Shown piece by piece: positions 25,202-34,192 of a stretch of 64,000 bases of DNA. The DNA comes from Exiguobacterium aurantiacum (GTDB taxonomy: Bacteria > Bacillota > Bacilli > Exiguobacteriales > Exiguobacteriaceae). The stretch is from the NCBI RefSeq assembly GCF_001766415.1, contig NZ_MKXO01000001.1, positions 558,001 through 622,000 of the forward strand. The letters run 5' to 3'. Each line of letters begins with the position of its first letter. The first letter of the stretch is position 1. The notes beneath the pieces were generated by a model, which ran no database searches, had not been told where the DNA came from, and was given only the letters and a program-made list of their open reading frames with translations. Both the position numbers and the translations under genes were made by a program.

Positions 25202-26160
25202 TCATTCCAGACTGCGATTTCAGCGGAATAGATGGCTTCGATGGCACCATGACGCTCAAGCAGGAGCGCCCCCTGTTCTGAGATGCCGCGCATGATACCG
25301 CGTTTAGACTCCCCCGAGGCGGTCAACGTCACTTCTTCATTCAAATAAGCGGCGTGCTCTAGCCAGTTGTCGCGGACCGGGCCGAACCCGGATTCGAGCA
25401 ACGCGTCATATTCGGTCTCGAGCTCGGCCAATAGATCGGCGAGCACTTCACTGCGTCGTAACGCGACGCCCGTCTCCAATTTGATCGACGTCGCCCGGTG
25501 AACCAAGTCAGTCGGGATCGACTCCGTATTGACGTTCAATCCGAAGCCGAGGATGACGGCTTGGATGCGGTCGCCTTCAGTTTGCATCTCGGTCAAAATC
25601 CCGCCGATCTTCTTCCCGTTCACGAGAAGGTCATTCGGCCATTTGATAAATGCCGGGACGCCTTGTTGCCTTAGCGACCGGGCGAAAGCGCTCGCCGCCA
25701 TGAGCGTCAGCTTCGACGCTTCCCGAATCGGCAGCGCCGGACGAAGGATGATACTAGCTGCGATATTGACGTGGCTCGGGTTGTGCCAACTGCGCCCAAG
25801 TTGGCCGCGCCCTGCCGTCTGTTCTTCGCTGATGACGAGCGTCCCCTCAAGCGCCCCTTTTTGGGCGAGTTCGTGGGCGATGCGCTGCGTCGTGTCGACT
25901 TGGTCGTAGGCGTAGACGTGTTGCCCGAACCGGCCGTGCCGGAACGAGACGAACGCCGGTTCATCGAGCCGGTCCGTCTGTCCGAACAGTTGATACCCTT
26001 TACGCGGGATCGTTTCGATGTCGTAACCGTCTTGTTTTAACGTCTCGATGTGTTTCCAAATAGCGGTACGTGAAATATTTAATTGGCGGGCCAATTCCTG
26101 TCCGCTCCACACCGCCCCGTCTTGGAGCAAGTTTAAGACCTTTCCTCTCGTTGAAGCCAC
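25198..26160 (-). CDS. birA: Biotin-protein ligase / biotin operon repressor
   Basis: A 320-residue two-function BirA. The N-terminal winged helix-turn-helix (GQELARQLNISRTAIWKHIETLKQDGYDIE, about residues 16-45) binds DNA. The ligase domain carries GRGQLGRSW for biotinyl-AMP binding and IKWPNDLLVNGKKIGGIL, and a small C-terminal SH3-like domain ends the protein. It biotinylates carboxylases and represses biotin genes. The GTG start at 26160 has AGGAGG seven bases upstream and lies 28 bases inside the end of cca. Confidence 0.92.
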   Translation of the reverse strand: MASTRGKVLNLLQDGAVWSGQELARQLNISRTAIWKHIETLKQDGYDIETIPRKGYQLFGQTDRLDEPAFVSFRHGRFGQHVYAYDQVDTTQRIAHELAQKGALEGTLVISEEQTAGRGQLGRSWHNPSHVNIAASIILRPALPIREASKLTLMAASAFARSLRQQGVPAFIKWPNDLLVNGKKIGGILTEMQTEGDRIQAVILGFGLNVNTESIPTDLVHRATSIKLETGVALRRSEVLADLLAELETEYDALLESGFGPVRDNWLEHAAYLNEEVTLTASGESKRGIMRGISEQGALLLERHGAIEAIYSAEIAVWND

Positions 26161-27272
26161 ATGACCGCCTCCTCTCGTAACGTTTGTTCCTCGTTAGCTA
26201 ACTCGCCGAGGACGACGCGCCGTTCGAGGTCGGCGAGCAAGTGCTTGATCCGTGCGCCGCTCGCCCCGACCTGAAGCGCATCGCGACCGTCGAACCGGAG
26301 CTCCCGCCGTGACTGGATCGGGAGCACACGTTTTAAGGCGTCGGACGATTCCGTGCTCCCGGTCATCCGCAAATACGTCTCGAGCGTCGCTTGAGACGTC
26401 TCATATACGGTGAACGTATCGAGCCCGGAGTCGAACAGGTTGGCTAATACGCCCGCTTCCCGCTTCAAGGCGTTCGAACGCTTCCATGGCGAGAGCCAAC
26501 GGATGTCTCCGGCGTGATAGACGAATAGCGCCCAGCCTCCGACCGCGTTGATTGGTGCCCGTCTGTCAGCGATAACACGATGGACGAGCTGTTTGGACAC
26601 GTCCGGTAAGTACTGATGGATGCCGAGCTCGACAAGGTCGGTCAGCGCTCGGCGGTAAGCAGGTCCCGTCATCAACTTCTCGAACTCGATGGCGATGCGT
26701 TCCATCGCGATGTCTTGCAATTTGTGGCCGAGCGTCCGCGCCGCGTTCCGCACATCATCAGCGAGCGTGAAGTCGAGCTGGGACATGAACCGAAACGCAC
26801 GCATGATCCGGAGTGCGTCTTCCCCGAACCGTTCGTACGGGCTCCCGACGGTACGGATAATCCGCGCCTCGAGGTCAAGCCGGCCGCCGAACAAGTCGAC
26901 GACATTGCCGTCATGGAACGCCATCGCGTTCATCGTGAAGTCGCGGCGCAACATGTCCTCTTCGAGCGTGACGCCGAGCGAGACGTGGTCGGGGCGTCGC
27001 GAGTCCGAATACGTCCCTTCCGAACGGAACGTCGTCACCTCGAACGGATGATGATCGAGGATGACCGTGACCGTCCCGTGATCGATTCCGGTCGGGACCG
27101 ATTTCGGGAACAGTTTCATGACGTCTTCCGGGAACAACGACGTCGCGATATCGATGTCGTCGGGAAGCGTGCCGCGCACGTAGTCACGAACGGCACCGCC
27201 GACGATGTACGCCTCGCCCCCGTGGTCGTTGATTTTTTTTATGATTTGTTTCGCATACTCCCATTCTGTCAT
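26133..27272 (-). CDS. cca: CCA-adding tRNA nucleotidyltransferase
   Basis: A 379-residue class II nucleotidyltransferase that builds or repairs the 3' CCA of tRNAs without a template. The head domain has VGGAVRDYVRGTLPDDIDIAT with two metal-binding aspartates (DID), RRDFTMNAMAF, and DLFGGRLDLEARIIRTVGSPYERFGEDALRIMRAFRF. The C-terminal part is helical. It overlaps bshA by 4 bases. Confidence 0.93.
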   Translation of the reverse strand: MTEWEYAKQIIKKINDHGGEAYIVGGAVRDYVRGTLPDDIDIATSLFPEDVMKLFPKSVPTGIDHGTVTVILDHHPFEVTTFRSEGTYSDSRRPDHVSLGVTLEEDMLRRDFTMNAMAFHDGNVVDLFGGRLDLEARIIRTVGSPYERFGEDALRIMRAFRFMSQLDFTLADDVRNAARTLGHKLQDIAMERIAIEFEKLMTGPAYRRALTDLVELGIHQYLPDVSKQLVHRVIADRRAPINAVGGWALFVYHAGDIRWLSPWKRSNALKREAGVLANLFDSGLDTFTVYETSQATLETYLRMTGSTESSDALKRVLPIQSRRELRFDGRDALQVGASGARIKHLLADLERRVVLGELANEEQTLREEAVMWLQREERS

Positions 27273-28390
27273 GGGCGCACCACCTGTTCGTATAGTCGTT
27301 CATATTGCGTGACGATGTCTTTAGACGCGAACTGTCTCGCTTTCACGAGACCGCCGGCACGCAGTTTCGCATGGAGCGCATCGTCGAGCAAGATCGCTTC
27401 GAGCGCGGTCGTGGCCGCTGTGACGTCGCCGCGCGCGACGACAAAACCGTCCACTCCGTCCGTGATCACTTCCGGCAAGCCCCCGGCATCGCTGACGACC
27501 GATGGGACGCCTGTCGCTAACGCCTCGAGAGCGACGAGACCGAACGCCTCTTTGTCCGACAACAGAAGATGGACGTCGCTGATCGATAACAACGCCGCGA
27601 CTTGCTCTTGTTTCCCGGCGAAGATGACACTGTCTTCGAGCGCCATCTCGCTCACGAGTCGACGCATCGCCCCCATGAGCGGTCCGTCACCGACGAGGAG
27701 CAACTTCTTGCCCGGGACGCTCATCCGCTGGAACGCCTCGAGCACGAGGTCGATCCGCTTCACTTGTCGGAAGTTCGAGATATGGATGACGACGCGGTCG
27801 GCTGCTGACAAGCCGTAACGTTCACGGAGCGACGGCTCGGCTTGCGGCTGATAAACCGATTCGTCGATAAAGTTATGGATGACATCGATCTCAAGGCCTG
27901 CATCGATCCGCTCAAGCGTCTCGCGCTTCAAACTGTCGGACACGGCCGTGATCGCGTCCGACTGGCGTAAACCGTACAGGATCGCCGGTTTCAATTCTTC
28001 ATCTTCCCCGAGCACCGTAATGTCGGTGCCGTGGAGCGTCGAGACGATCGGCGTCTTGCTCTCGGCCATCTCGCGTCCGAGCGCGGCACAAACCGCATGG
28101 GGCACCGCATAGTGCGCGTGGATGACGTCGAGGCCGAACGCACGGATGACGCTCGCGATCTTCGAGGCGAGCGTGATATCGTACGGCGGATAGCGGAACA
28201 CCGAGTACTGGTTGATTTCGACTTGGTGGAACGTGATGTTCGGATGATACGCATTCAACCGGAACGGGATGCTCGACGTGATGAAATGGACGTCGTGCCC
28301 CCGGTCGGCGAGTTTCATCCCGAGCTCGGTCGCGAGGATGCCTGAACCTCCGACCGACGGATAACAGAGGACTCCGATACGTAGCTTCAT
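27269..28390 (-). CDS. bshA: BshA glycosyltransferase (GlcNAc-malate synthase)
   Basis: A 373-residue GT4 glycosyltransferase. Its start, LRIGVLCYPSVGGSGILATELGMKLADRGHDVHFITSSIPFRL, is characteristic of BshA, which joins UDP-GlcNAc and L-malate in the first step of bacillithiol synthesis. The C-terminal donor site has SDKEAFGLVALEALATGVPSVVSDAGGLPEVI, with the family E-x7-E. It overlaps bshB1 and cca by 4 bases each, the Bacillus arrangement. Confidence 0.94.
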   Translation of the reverse strand: MKLRIGVLCYPSVGGSGILATELGMKLADRGHDVHFITSSIPFRLNAYHPNITFHQVEINQYSVFRYPPYDITLASKIASVIRAFGLDVIHAHYAVPHAVCAALGREMAESKTPIVSTLHGTDITVLGEDEELKPAILYGLRQSDAITAVSDSLKRETLERIDAGLEIDVIHNFIDESVYQPQAEPSLRERYGLSAADRVVIHISNFRQVKRIDLVLEAFQRMSVPGKKLLLVGDGPLMGAMRRLVSEMALEDSVIFAGKQEQVAALLSISDVHLLLSDKEAFGLVALEALATGVPSVVSDAGGLPEVITDGVDGFVVARGDVTAATTALEAILLDDALHAKLRAGGLVKARQFASKDIVTQYERLYEQVVRP

Positions 28391-29070
28391 GCGAGCTCAC
28401 CCGCCCGCGTGACGACGTATGGTTTGACGGTCATGAGCCCTTCGGCGTAGTCCGTGCCGATCAAGCTACCGAAGTGACGGTCGCGCGCGACGACGCGGTC
28501 GACGTACGCATCGGTCAATGGTGTGTCGACGCCGTCAACTGGTGTGAATTGACTTGCGTAAGACGTCAACGCGTCCACTTTTTTATCGAGCGTCGCCGTG
28601 ATGTCGATGCAGACGTCCGGTCGCACGTGGGCGTTGATCATGTATTGATAGACGCTGTCCGGACGGTAAGCCGGGACGTCGGACATATATTTGCGAATCC
28701 CGGCGTTGAACAGCGCCTCTTCGACGAGACGGGCGCACGCCCCGTGGTCGGGATGGCGGTCGACGCCGTACGGATAGAGCAGATGCGTCGGTCGTTCGGT
28801 CCGGATCAAGCGGACGAGCGCTTCAATTTGGTCGGCTGTCCCGAGCAGGCCACGGTCAGGGAAACCGAGATTGATGCGACGGACGCCAAGAATTCTATCG
28901 GCTGTCGCCGCTTCCTGTGCCCGCGTGACGACATCGCCGTTCGACGACAGTTCGGCCCGCGTCAAATCGACGTACAGGACGGGGATGCGATCACCCGTCC
29001 ACTGGGCCGTCATGCCGGCGATGCCGATTTCGATATCGTCCGGATGGGCCCCGATTGCTACTATTTTCAT
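28387..29070 (-). CDS. bshB1: BshB1 GlcNAc-malate deacetylase
   Basis: A 227-residue zinc-dependent deacetylase of the LmbE/PIG-L family. The metal-binding motif AHPDDIEIG lies at residues 8-16, and the later histidine comes from RHPDHGACARLVEEALF. It removes the acetyl group from GlcNAc-malate in bacillithiol synthesis. It is the first gene of bshB1-bshA-cca-birA, with AGAGGTGA six bases before ATG 29070 and a clear promoter upstream. Confidence 0.94.
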   Translation of the reverse strand: MKIVAIGAHPDDIEIGIAGMTAQWTGDRIPVLYVDLTRAELSSNGDVVTRAQEAATADRILGVRRINLGFPDRGLLGTADQIEALVRLIRTERPTHLLYPYGVDRHPDHGACARLVEEALFNAGIRKYMSDVPAYRPDSVYQYMINAHVRPDVCIDITATLDKKVDALTSYASQFTPVDGVDTPLTDAYVDRVVARDRHFGSLIGTDYAEGLMTVKPYVVTRAGELA

Positions 29071-29093
29071 AAAAAATCACCTCTTCTGTGAAA

Positions 29094-29122
29094 AGTATAT
29101 CGGACTCACTGTCGAATGTCAT
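29094..29122 (-). promoter_or_regulatory. Promoter of bshB1-bshA-cca-birA
   Basis: ATGACA (29117-29122) and TATACT (29094-29099), 17 bases apart on the minus strand, form a good housekeeping promoter just upstream of the bshB1 ribosome binding site. Confidence 0.7.
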
Positions 29123-29183
29123 ATGTTCAGGGTAGGCAATCCACAGGTTTTTCGAGTACGCTTATGGATGGGAGGTGAACCAC

Positions 29184-30059
29184 ATGACGGTACAATTACC
29201 GATTCGGTTTCGCAATATATTCTTTATTCTCATCGGTTCATTCATTTTTGCATTCGGCGTGTTTCATTTTAACGTCCAAAACAACTTGGCCGAAGGCGGT
29301 TTCACCGGGATCACGTTGATTCTGCGCGGCTTGTTCGGTTGGTCGCCATCGATCACGAACTTGGCGCTCAATCTGCCGCTCTTCTTCGTCAGCTACAAGC
29401 TGCTCGGGCGGACGACGTTCATCTATACGCTCGTCGGGACGTTCAGCTTTTCGCTCTGGTATGGGCTGATCGCCAAGTACTCGAACCTCGTCATCGATTT
29501 GACCGATGACATGGTGCTCGCGAGTTTATTCGCCGGTCTGTTCATCGGCGTCGGTCTCGGCATCATTTTCAACAACGGCGGGACGACCGGGGGCATCGAT
29601 ATTATCGCTCGCCTCGTCCAACGTTACGTCGGTTGGTCGATCGGCAAGACGTTCCTCGTGTTCGACTTTTTCGTCATCGTCCTCAGTTTGACGTATCTCG
29701 ACATCCGCGAGGCGATGTATACGCTCCTTGCCGTCTATATCGGCGCCCGCGTCATCGATTCGATGCAGGAAGGCACATATGCCGGTAAGGCCGCGATGAT
29801 CATCAGCGACCACCGGACCGCCATCGCCGACGGCATCCACGCGACGATGAACCGCGGGACGACCCGTCTGCTCGCGAAAGGCGGCTATTCGAATAAAGAG
29901 CTCGAAGTGATTTACGTCGTCGTCGGACGCAACGAGGTCAACCGCCTCAAGACGATCGTCAAACAGATCGACCCGCACGCTTTCGTCACGTTCCATCACG
30001 TATACGAAGTCGGCGGCGAAGGGTTCACGTTCGACGAGAATCGCGTACCGCTCAAATAA
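29184..30059 (+). CDS. YitT family membrane protein with DUF2179 domain
   Basis: A 291-residue protein with five to six membrane segments in the first 190 residues (IFFILIGSFIFAFGVFHF, SLWYGLIAKYS..., LASLFAGLFIGVGLGIIF, ...), including NNGGTTGGIDIIARLV typical of the YitT_membrane family, and a C-terminal cytosolic DUF2179 domain (GTTRLLAKGGYSNKELEVIYVVVGRNEVNRLKTIVKQIDPHAFV). The transported substrate is unknown. It corresponds by position to B. subtilis ypjC. GGAGGTGA lies five bases before ATG 29184. Confidence 0.88.
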   Translation: MTVQLPIRFRNIFFILIGSFIFAFGVFHFNVQNNLAEGGFTGITLILRGLFGWSPSITNLALNLPLFFVSYKLLGRTTFIYTLVGTFSFSLWYGLIAKYSNLVIDLTDDMVLASLFAGLFIGVGLGIIFNNGGTTGGIDIIARLVQRYVGWSIGKTFLVFDFFVIVLSLTYLDIREAMYTLLAVYIGARVIDSMQEGTYAGKAAMIISDHRTAIADGIHATMNRGTTRLLAKGGYSNKELEVIYVVVGRNEVNRLKTIVKQIDPHAFVTFHHVYEVGGEGFTFDENRVPLK

Positions 30060-30104
30060 AAAAGACGAACACATCCCTAATTTGGAGATGTGTTCGTCTT
30101 TTTT
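30058..30104 (+). terminator. Terminator of the YitT gene
   Basis: A long stem AAAAAAGACGAACACATC paired with GATGTGTTCGTCTTTTTT, adjoining the stop codon at 30059 and extending toward the convergent Gre-factor gene; A and T runs on both sides make it bidirectional. Confidence 0.9.
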
Positions 30105-30119
30105 GTGCGGACGCCCTCT

Positions 30120-30584
30120 CTATCGTTCGATCCGTTTAATTTCAAAGTAAAGGGCACCGCCCGGCGAATCGATACTAGCCGTCTCCCCGACTCGTTTTCC
30201 GATCAAGCCGCTTCCGAGCGGGGACGAGACCGAGATCGTCCCGTTCGCCAAATCAGCCTCGAGCTCACCGACGATCCGATACGTCTCGTCCTCACCGTCC
30301 GGCAGTTCCCGGATCCATACCTCCACTCCGAAACCGACGCGATCCGTTGGCGCATCATCCTCGATCATCGCGTCGGCAAGCACGCGCTCGAGTTCAACAA
30401 TTTTCGCCTCGATGCGCTCCTGTTCCCGGATCGCCTCAAAGTACGTCACGTCTTCTCTAAAGTCACAAAATTTGCGCGCCGTCTTCACTCGTTCGAGCGC
30501 CTCGCTCCGACCGCTTCCGCGGAGTGCCTCGAGTTGTTCGATGAGACGAAGACGGCCTGACTTCGTCAACTGTGGTTTTGCCAT
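30120..30584 (-). CDS. GreA/GreB-family transcription factor
   Basis: A 154-residue Gre factor. The N-terminal coiled coil carries acidic tip residues in CDFREDVTYFEA, matching the position of GreA D41 and E44 that organise Mg in the RNA polymerase active site for transcript cleavage. The C-terminal FKBP-like domain reads VGFGVEVWIRE..., then VSSPLGSGLIGKRVGETASI, where Gre proteins usually have 'sP.g.aLlGk.vGd'. ATG 30584 has GAGGAGGGG upstream. It may be a second Gre protein beside canonical greA, which in Bacillus lies elsewhere. Confidence 0.85.
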   Translation of the reverse strand: MAKPQLTKSGRLRLIEQLEALRGSGRSEALERVKTARKFCDFREDVTYFEAIREQERIEAKIVELERVLADAMIEDDAPTDRVGFGVEVWIRELPDGEDETYRIVGELEADLANGTISVSSPLGSGLIGKRVGETASIDSPGGALYFEIKRIER

Positions 30585-30603
30585 ACAATTCCCCTCCTCA
30601 TAC

Positions 30604-30630
30604 AAAAAAATCCCGTCAGTCGACGGGATC
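30604..30630 (-). terminator. Terminator of the YugP protease gene
   Basis: An 8-bp stem ATCCCGTC / GACGGGAT around AGTC is followed on the minus strand by seven T, directly after the stop codon at 30635. Confidence 0.88.
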
Positions 30631-30634
30631 GATT

Positions 30635-31318
30635 CTATTCATCGCGTGGCATAAAGACGATCAGTGCGAGACGGATCAGTTCGGCAACCGCGACAAGTGT
30701 CGCTGCGACATAAGTCCAAGCAGCCGCGTTCAACACTTTACGGGCACCTGACTCTTCCGTCGCGGTCACGATCCCGTGGCTCGTCAGTTCGGCCATGGCG
30801 CGTTTCGAGGCGTCAAATTCGACCGGGAGCGTGACAAGTTGGAACAAGACCGCCCCGAGCATCATGACGACACCGAGCTGGGCAAGTCCCATCGCACCTA
30901 AGAGGAAACCTCCTATGAGCAGCGGGAACGACAAGTTTGACGTGATGTTCACGACCGGCACGAGCCGATGGCGGACACGCATCATCTTATAGTCCGTCGC
31001 GTCTTGGACGACGTGACCGATCTCATGGGCCGCGATCGCTGCCGACGAGATCGTTGATCCTTGATACACTTCGCGCGACAAGCGGACGACTTTATGCGTC
31101 GGGTCGTAATGGTCACTCATCAAACCGTCGACCATCTCGATGCGGACATCGTGCACACCGTTTTGTTTCATGATGAAGTCAGCGACTTGAGCGCCGGTGA
31201 CACCGCTTTGAAGTGGTTGTTGTAAAAACTTTTTGTACGTACTTTTCACTCGCATCTGGGCCCATAACGGGATGAGCATGATCAGCGCGAGATAGAAAAT
31301 ATAGCCACCTAATGACAT
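30635..31318 (-). CDS. Membrane zinc metallopeptidase, YugP family
   Basis: A 227-residue membrane protein. One N-terminal membrane helix is followed by the zinc motif AIAAHEIGHVVQDA (HExxH near residue 114) and two to three further hydrophobic segments (LLIGGFLLGAMGLAQLGVVMMLG, TLVAVAELIRLALIV). The conserved VRLSREVYQGSTISSAAIAAHE segment is typical of the YugP/DUF950 neutral zinc peptidases. Substrates are unknown. Confidence 0.85.
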   Translation of the reverse strand: MSLGGYIFYLALIMLIPLWAQMRVKSTYKKFLQQPLQSGVTGAQVADFIMKQNGVHDVRIEMVDGLMSDHYDPTHKVVRLSREVYQGSTISSAAIAAHEIGHVVQDATDYKMMRVRHRLVPVVNITSNLSFPLLIGGFLLGAMGLAQLGVVMMLGAVLFQLVTLPVEFDASKRAMAELTSHGIVTATEESGARKVLNAAAWTYVAATLVAVAELIRLALIVFMPRDE

Positions 31319-31356
31319 TTTCTATATCACCTCTGCGTATATTTGATATCTCGATT

Positions 31357-31974
31357 TTACATTCTTATGAACTTATTATCAAGCGAAGCGCGCAGGATGA
31401 GTCGGTATCCCACAAAAAAACATATTCCCGTCAACCAGAACGACCCGTAGCCGATCCACATAATATGCTCGGCGAGCGACGGATAACGCGGCCATTGTCC
31501 GAGCACGTAGTCGACGACGTCGTTATGGATGACCCAGATGAGCGTCAAGACGAACGATGACACGGTCCAACGCATGAACGGGGCGTATAGAAACGCTTGG
31601 ACCGCCATCGCACCGTGAGACAGCATGAGCATGACGGCCATGAGCACGATGAACGTGTCCGCGTCGTCTCCTAGCTTCATGAGGAACAAGACGTTCATGA
31701 CGACGGCCCAGACCCCGTATTTGACGAGTGTGATGAAGGCGAGTGTCTCGATGAGTGGTGAACTTTTTTTGAGCAGCCACAGCGCCAGGACGATTGTGAA
31801 AAATAGTGACGCCGTCGGGCTGTCCGGTACGAACGGCCAATAGATGAGCGGCGTGTCGCGAAGCTGCGGTTCATACCAGACGTATCCGTAAATCGTGCCG
31901 AGCAGATTGACGATGAAGAGGAATGTTAACACGGCTTTATGTTTTAGAAAGGGAAGCAACAGCGTATAGTTCAT
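31357..31974 (-). CDS. ypjA: YpjA family membrane protein (DUF1405)
   Basis: A 205-residue protein with about six membrane segments and family features IYGYVWYEPQL and IYWPFVPDSPTASLFF near the start. Its sequence and its position directly downstream of qcrABC match B. subtilis YpjA. Function is unknown; the association with the bc complex genes is conserved. Confidence 0.85.
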   Translation of the reverse strand: MNYTLLLPFLKHKAVLTFLFIVNLLGTIYGYVWYEPQLRDTPLIYWPFVPDSPTASLFFTIVLALWLLKKSSPLIETLAFITLVKYGVWAVVMNVLFLMKLGDDADTFIVLMAVMLMLSHGAMAVQAFLYAPFMRWTVSSFVLTLIWVIHNDVVDYVLGQWPRYPSLAEHIMWIGYGSFWLTGICFFVGYRLILRASLDNKFIRM

Positions 31975-32025
31975 GAAATCATTCCGTCCTTTTTTTCTTT
32001 ATTGTAGCTTGCGTGACCGATAAGT

Positions 32026-32056
32026 AAAAGAGTGTAGCCCGTAGGGGACTACACTC
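32026..32056 (-). terminator. Terminator of qcrABC
   Basis: GAGTGTAG / CTACACTC stem with a G+C-rich internal loop, followed by TTTT on the minus strand, seven bases after the qcrC stop. Confidence 0.65.
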
Positions 32057-32062
32057 GATTGC

Positions 32063-32857
32063 TTACTGGTTATTTTCGCCGCCTTCACCGTATGAGGCGA
32101 GGAACTCGGACATGGCTTGGAGGTCTTCATCCGAACCGTCCCACTGACCGGCCGGCATCGTGCCGACACCGTTGACCGCGATCTCCGCGATCTCTTCAGC
32201 CGTGTAGGCCGTTCCGATGAGTCCTGGAGCTGCCGCCCCGCCCTCGAGGTTTTGACCGTGGCAGTTCACACAAGACTGGGCTGCATAAATCTCATAGCCA
32301 GGTGCGGCTGTGTCGATTTCCGGACCTTCACCCGGTACGACTAAGATTCCTTGCTCATGAACTTGATCCCAATGCGTCGTTTGAACAGATTCCCACGTCA
32401 AGTACATGATCGAGAGAATCCCGAGCAGCATGAAGCTGATCGCGACCGGTCGTTTGGCCGGCCTGCGCTCGATTCCTTGGTCGAGCCACGGTGCGATCAA
32501 GAGCGCCGTGAACGCGACCCCAGGCAAGATGACCGTTCCAAGAAGGATCCAGTCCCCCGCCGCGAATTGATACTTGAGCAATTGATACAAGAACAAGAAA
32601 TACCAGTCCGGTAACGGAATGTATGACGTGTTCGTTGGATCGGCGATGTTTTGGAGCGGTGCTGCCTCGACGATCGTCAAGGCGATGAATCCGATCAAGA
32701 AGACCGAACCGACCATCCACTCTTTAAGCAAGAAGTTCGGCCAGAACGCTTCTGTGCGTCCTGGATATTCAGAATAGTCTTTTGCAATATTTTGTTTCCG
32801 ATTCCCGATTCCTACTCGAGAGTCGGTTACAAATTTCATCCCTTTACCGCGATGCAT
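32063..32857 (-). CDS. qcrC: Menaquinol:cytochrome c reductase, fused cytochrome b/c subunit
   Basis: A 264-residue Gram-positive QcrC. The N-terminal half is the subunit IV-like part of cytochrome b, with three membrane helices (VGSVFLIGFIALTIV, WILLGTVILPGVAFTALLIA, SFMLLGILSIMYLTW) and the quinol-site segment PDWYFLFLYQLLKY. The C-terminal half is a membrane-tethered cytochrome c with one heme motif CVNCH near residue 203 and the methionine-containing GVGTMPAGQW as sixth ligand region. AGGAGG lies nine bases before ATG 32857. Confidence 0.95.
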   Translation of the reverse strand: MHRGKGMKFVTDSRVGIGNRKQNIAKDYSEYPGRTEAFWPNFLLKEWMVGSVFLIGFIALTIVEAAPLQNIADPTNTSYIPLPDWYFLFLYQLLKYQFAAGDWILLGTVILPGVAFTALLIAPWLDQGIERRPAKRPVAISFMLLGILSIMYLTWESVQTTHWDQVHEQGILVVPGEGPEIDTAAPGYEIYAAQSCVNCHGQNLEGGAAAPGLIGTAYTAEEIAEIAVNGVGTMPAGQWDGSDEDLQAMSEFLASYGEGGENNQ

Positions 32858-32890
32858 ATCGTTTCTCCTCCTTTTTGTCTTCGAATCGGC

Positions 32891-33562
32891 TTATAGCGGT
32901 CCAGATATTCCTTGTTTACGAATCATCAGGAAGTGGGCTCCGAGGAGTCCGAACAAGGCCGCCGGTAAGAAGAAGACGTGAATGGCGAAGAAGTTCGTGA
33001 GCGTCCGTGCCCCGACGATCTCACCACCGGCGAGAAGGGTCTTGGCGATTCCACCAATGACAGGAACACTTTCGGCAATTTGAAGCGTAACTTTCGTTGC
33101 GAACAACGCTTTCATATCCCAAGGTAACAAGTAACCTGTAAGACCGAGCGCCAAGACGACGAAGAACAAGAGGACTCCGACGACCCAGTTGAGTTCGCGT
33201 GGTTTCTTATACGACCCGGTGAAGAACACGCGGAGCGTGTGTAAGAACAACATGACGATCGCGACCGATGCGCCCCAATGGTGCATCCCACGAACGATTT
33301 GTCCGTGTGCGATTTCGTTCTGTAAGTAATACACCGATGCGTGGGCATTGATGATATCTGGAACGTAGTACATCGTCAAGAACATCCCTGACAGAATTTG
33401 AATCACGACCGTGAAAAATGTCAGACCGCCGAAGCAATAAACAAATGCTGAAAAGTGATGGGCAGGGTTGACGTGTTCCGGTACTTCATGGTCAGCGATG
33501 TCGCGCCATAACGGCGTGATGTCGACGCGTTCATCGACCCAATCATAAATTTTTTGTAACAT
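32891..33562 (-). CDS. qcrB: Cytochrome b6 subunit of the menaquinol:cytochrome c reductase
   Basis: A 223-residue cytochrome b6-type protein with four membrane helices. Histidine pairs for the two b hemes lie in helices around residues 85-105 (HHWGASVAIVMLFLHTLRVF) and near the end (IHVFFLPAALFGLLGAHFLM). The cysteine in FVYCFGG (residue 43) matches the b6 cysteine that binds heme c-i covalently. It forms the quinol-oxidising core with QcrA and QcrC. Confidence 0.95.
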   Translation of the reverse strand: MLQKIYDWVDERVDITPLWRDIADHEVPEHVNPAHHFSAFVYCFGGLTFFTVVIQILSGMFLTMYYVPDIINAHASVYYLQNEIAHGQIVRGMHHWGASVAIVMLFLHTLRVFFTGSYKKPRELNWVVGVLLFFVVLALGLTGYLLPWDMKALFATKVTLQIAESVPVIGGIAKTLLAGGEIVGARTLTNFFAIHVFFLPAALFGLLGAHFLMIRKQGISGPL

Positions 33563-33578
33563 CGACTATTTCCCCCTC

Positions 33579-34082
33579 TCACAACTGTGCGACTGGACTG
33601 CCTAAGTATAGGAAGCCGTCTTTTTCTTCTTTTTCATAGCGTGCCAGCGGTGATGTCGGAGGTGTACCCGGAATGTTCGTTCCGTCTTTTTCGTAACGCC
33701 CGAAGTGACACGGACAGAAAAATTCTGACGGTCTTGTCGGATCTCCACCATAACCTACTTGACAGCCAAGATGCGTACAGATAGGAGAGAGTGCGATTAT
33801 TTCACCGTTCTCGTCTTTGAACACCCATGCTGAAAGTGTTTCTTCAAATTCATACCAAGCATCTTGCGTTTGTTTTTTAAAGTCGACACGTTGCGGCTCA
33901 GTCGTGATGTCGTCAAGACTCATGACCTTCACTTTGTCGCCCGCACCCGATTTTTTCAAGACCGGATCGATCGCAAAGTTGACCATCGGACTGATCAATG
34001 TTGCCGCCATAAAGCCACCTACACCAGTTAACGTATACGTTAAGAACTGACGGCGTGTGACTTTTGACCCATTTTGAGCCAT
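33579..34082 (-). CDS. qcrA: Rieske iron-sulfur subunit of the menaquinol:cytochrome c reductase
   Basis: A 167-residue Rieske protein. A twin-arginine-like signal (VTRRQFLTYTLTGVGGFMAA) forms the N-terminal anchor. The [2Fe-2S] ligands are in CTHLGCQVGY and CPCHFGRY, about residues 101 and 125. It takes electrons from menaquinol to cytochrome c. First gene of qcrA-qcrB-qcrC, 110 bases downstream of ypiF. Confidence 0.95.
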   Translation of the reverse strand: MAQNGSKVTRRQFLTYTLTGVGGFMAATLISPMVNFAIDPVLKKSGAGDKVKVMSLDDITTEPQRVDFKKQTQDAWYEFEETLSAWVFKDENGEIIALSPICTHLGCQVGYGGDPTRPSEFFCPCHFGRYEKDGTNIPGTPPTSPLARYEKEEKDGFLYLGSPVAQL

Positions 34083-34192
34083 TTGGTTCCCCCCTCATTC
34101 GTGTGCATAACCCCATAATTCTTTATGCATTCTTCACAAAAATTTCTCACTCACCAAAATAGTATATCAATAAAACCTCTACGTCAACCGCT

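Noticed and set aside
26616-27818. Plus-strand frame of 400 residues across cca and bshA
   Set aside because: Antisense to two conserved genes, with biased R/D/E/V composition typical of reverse-frame shadows.
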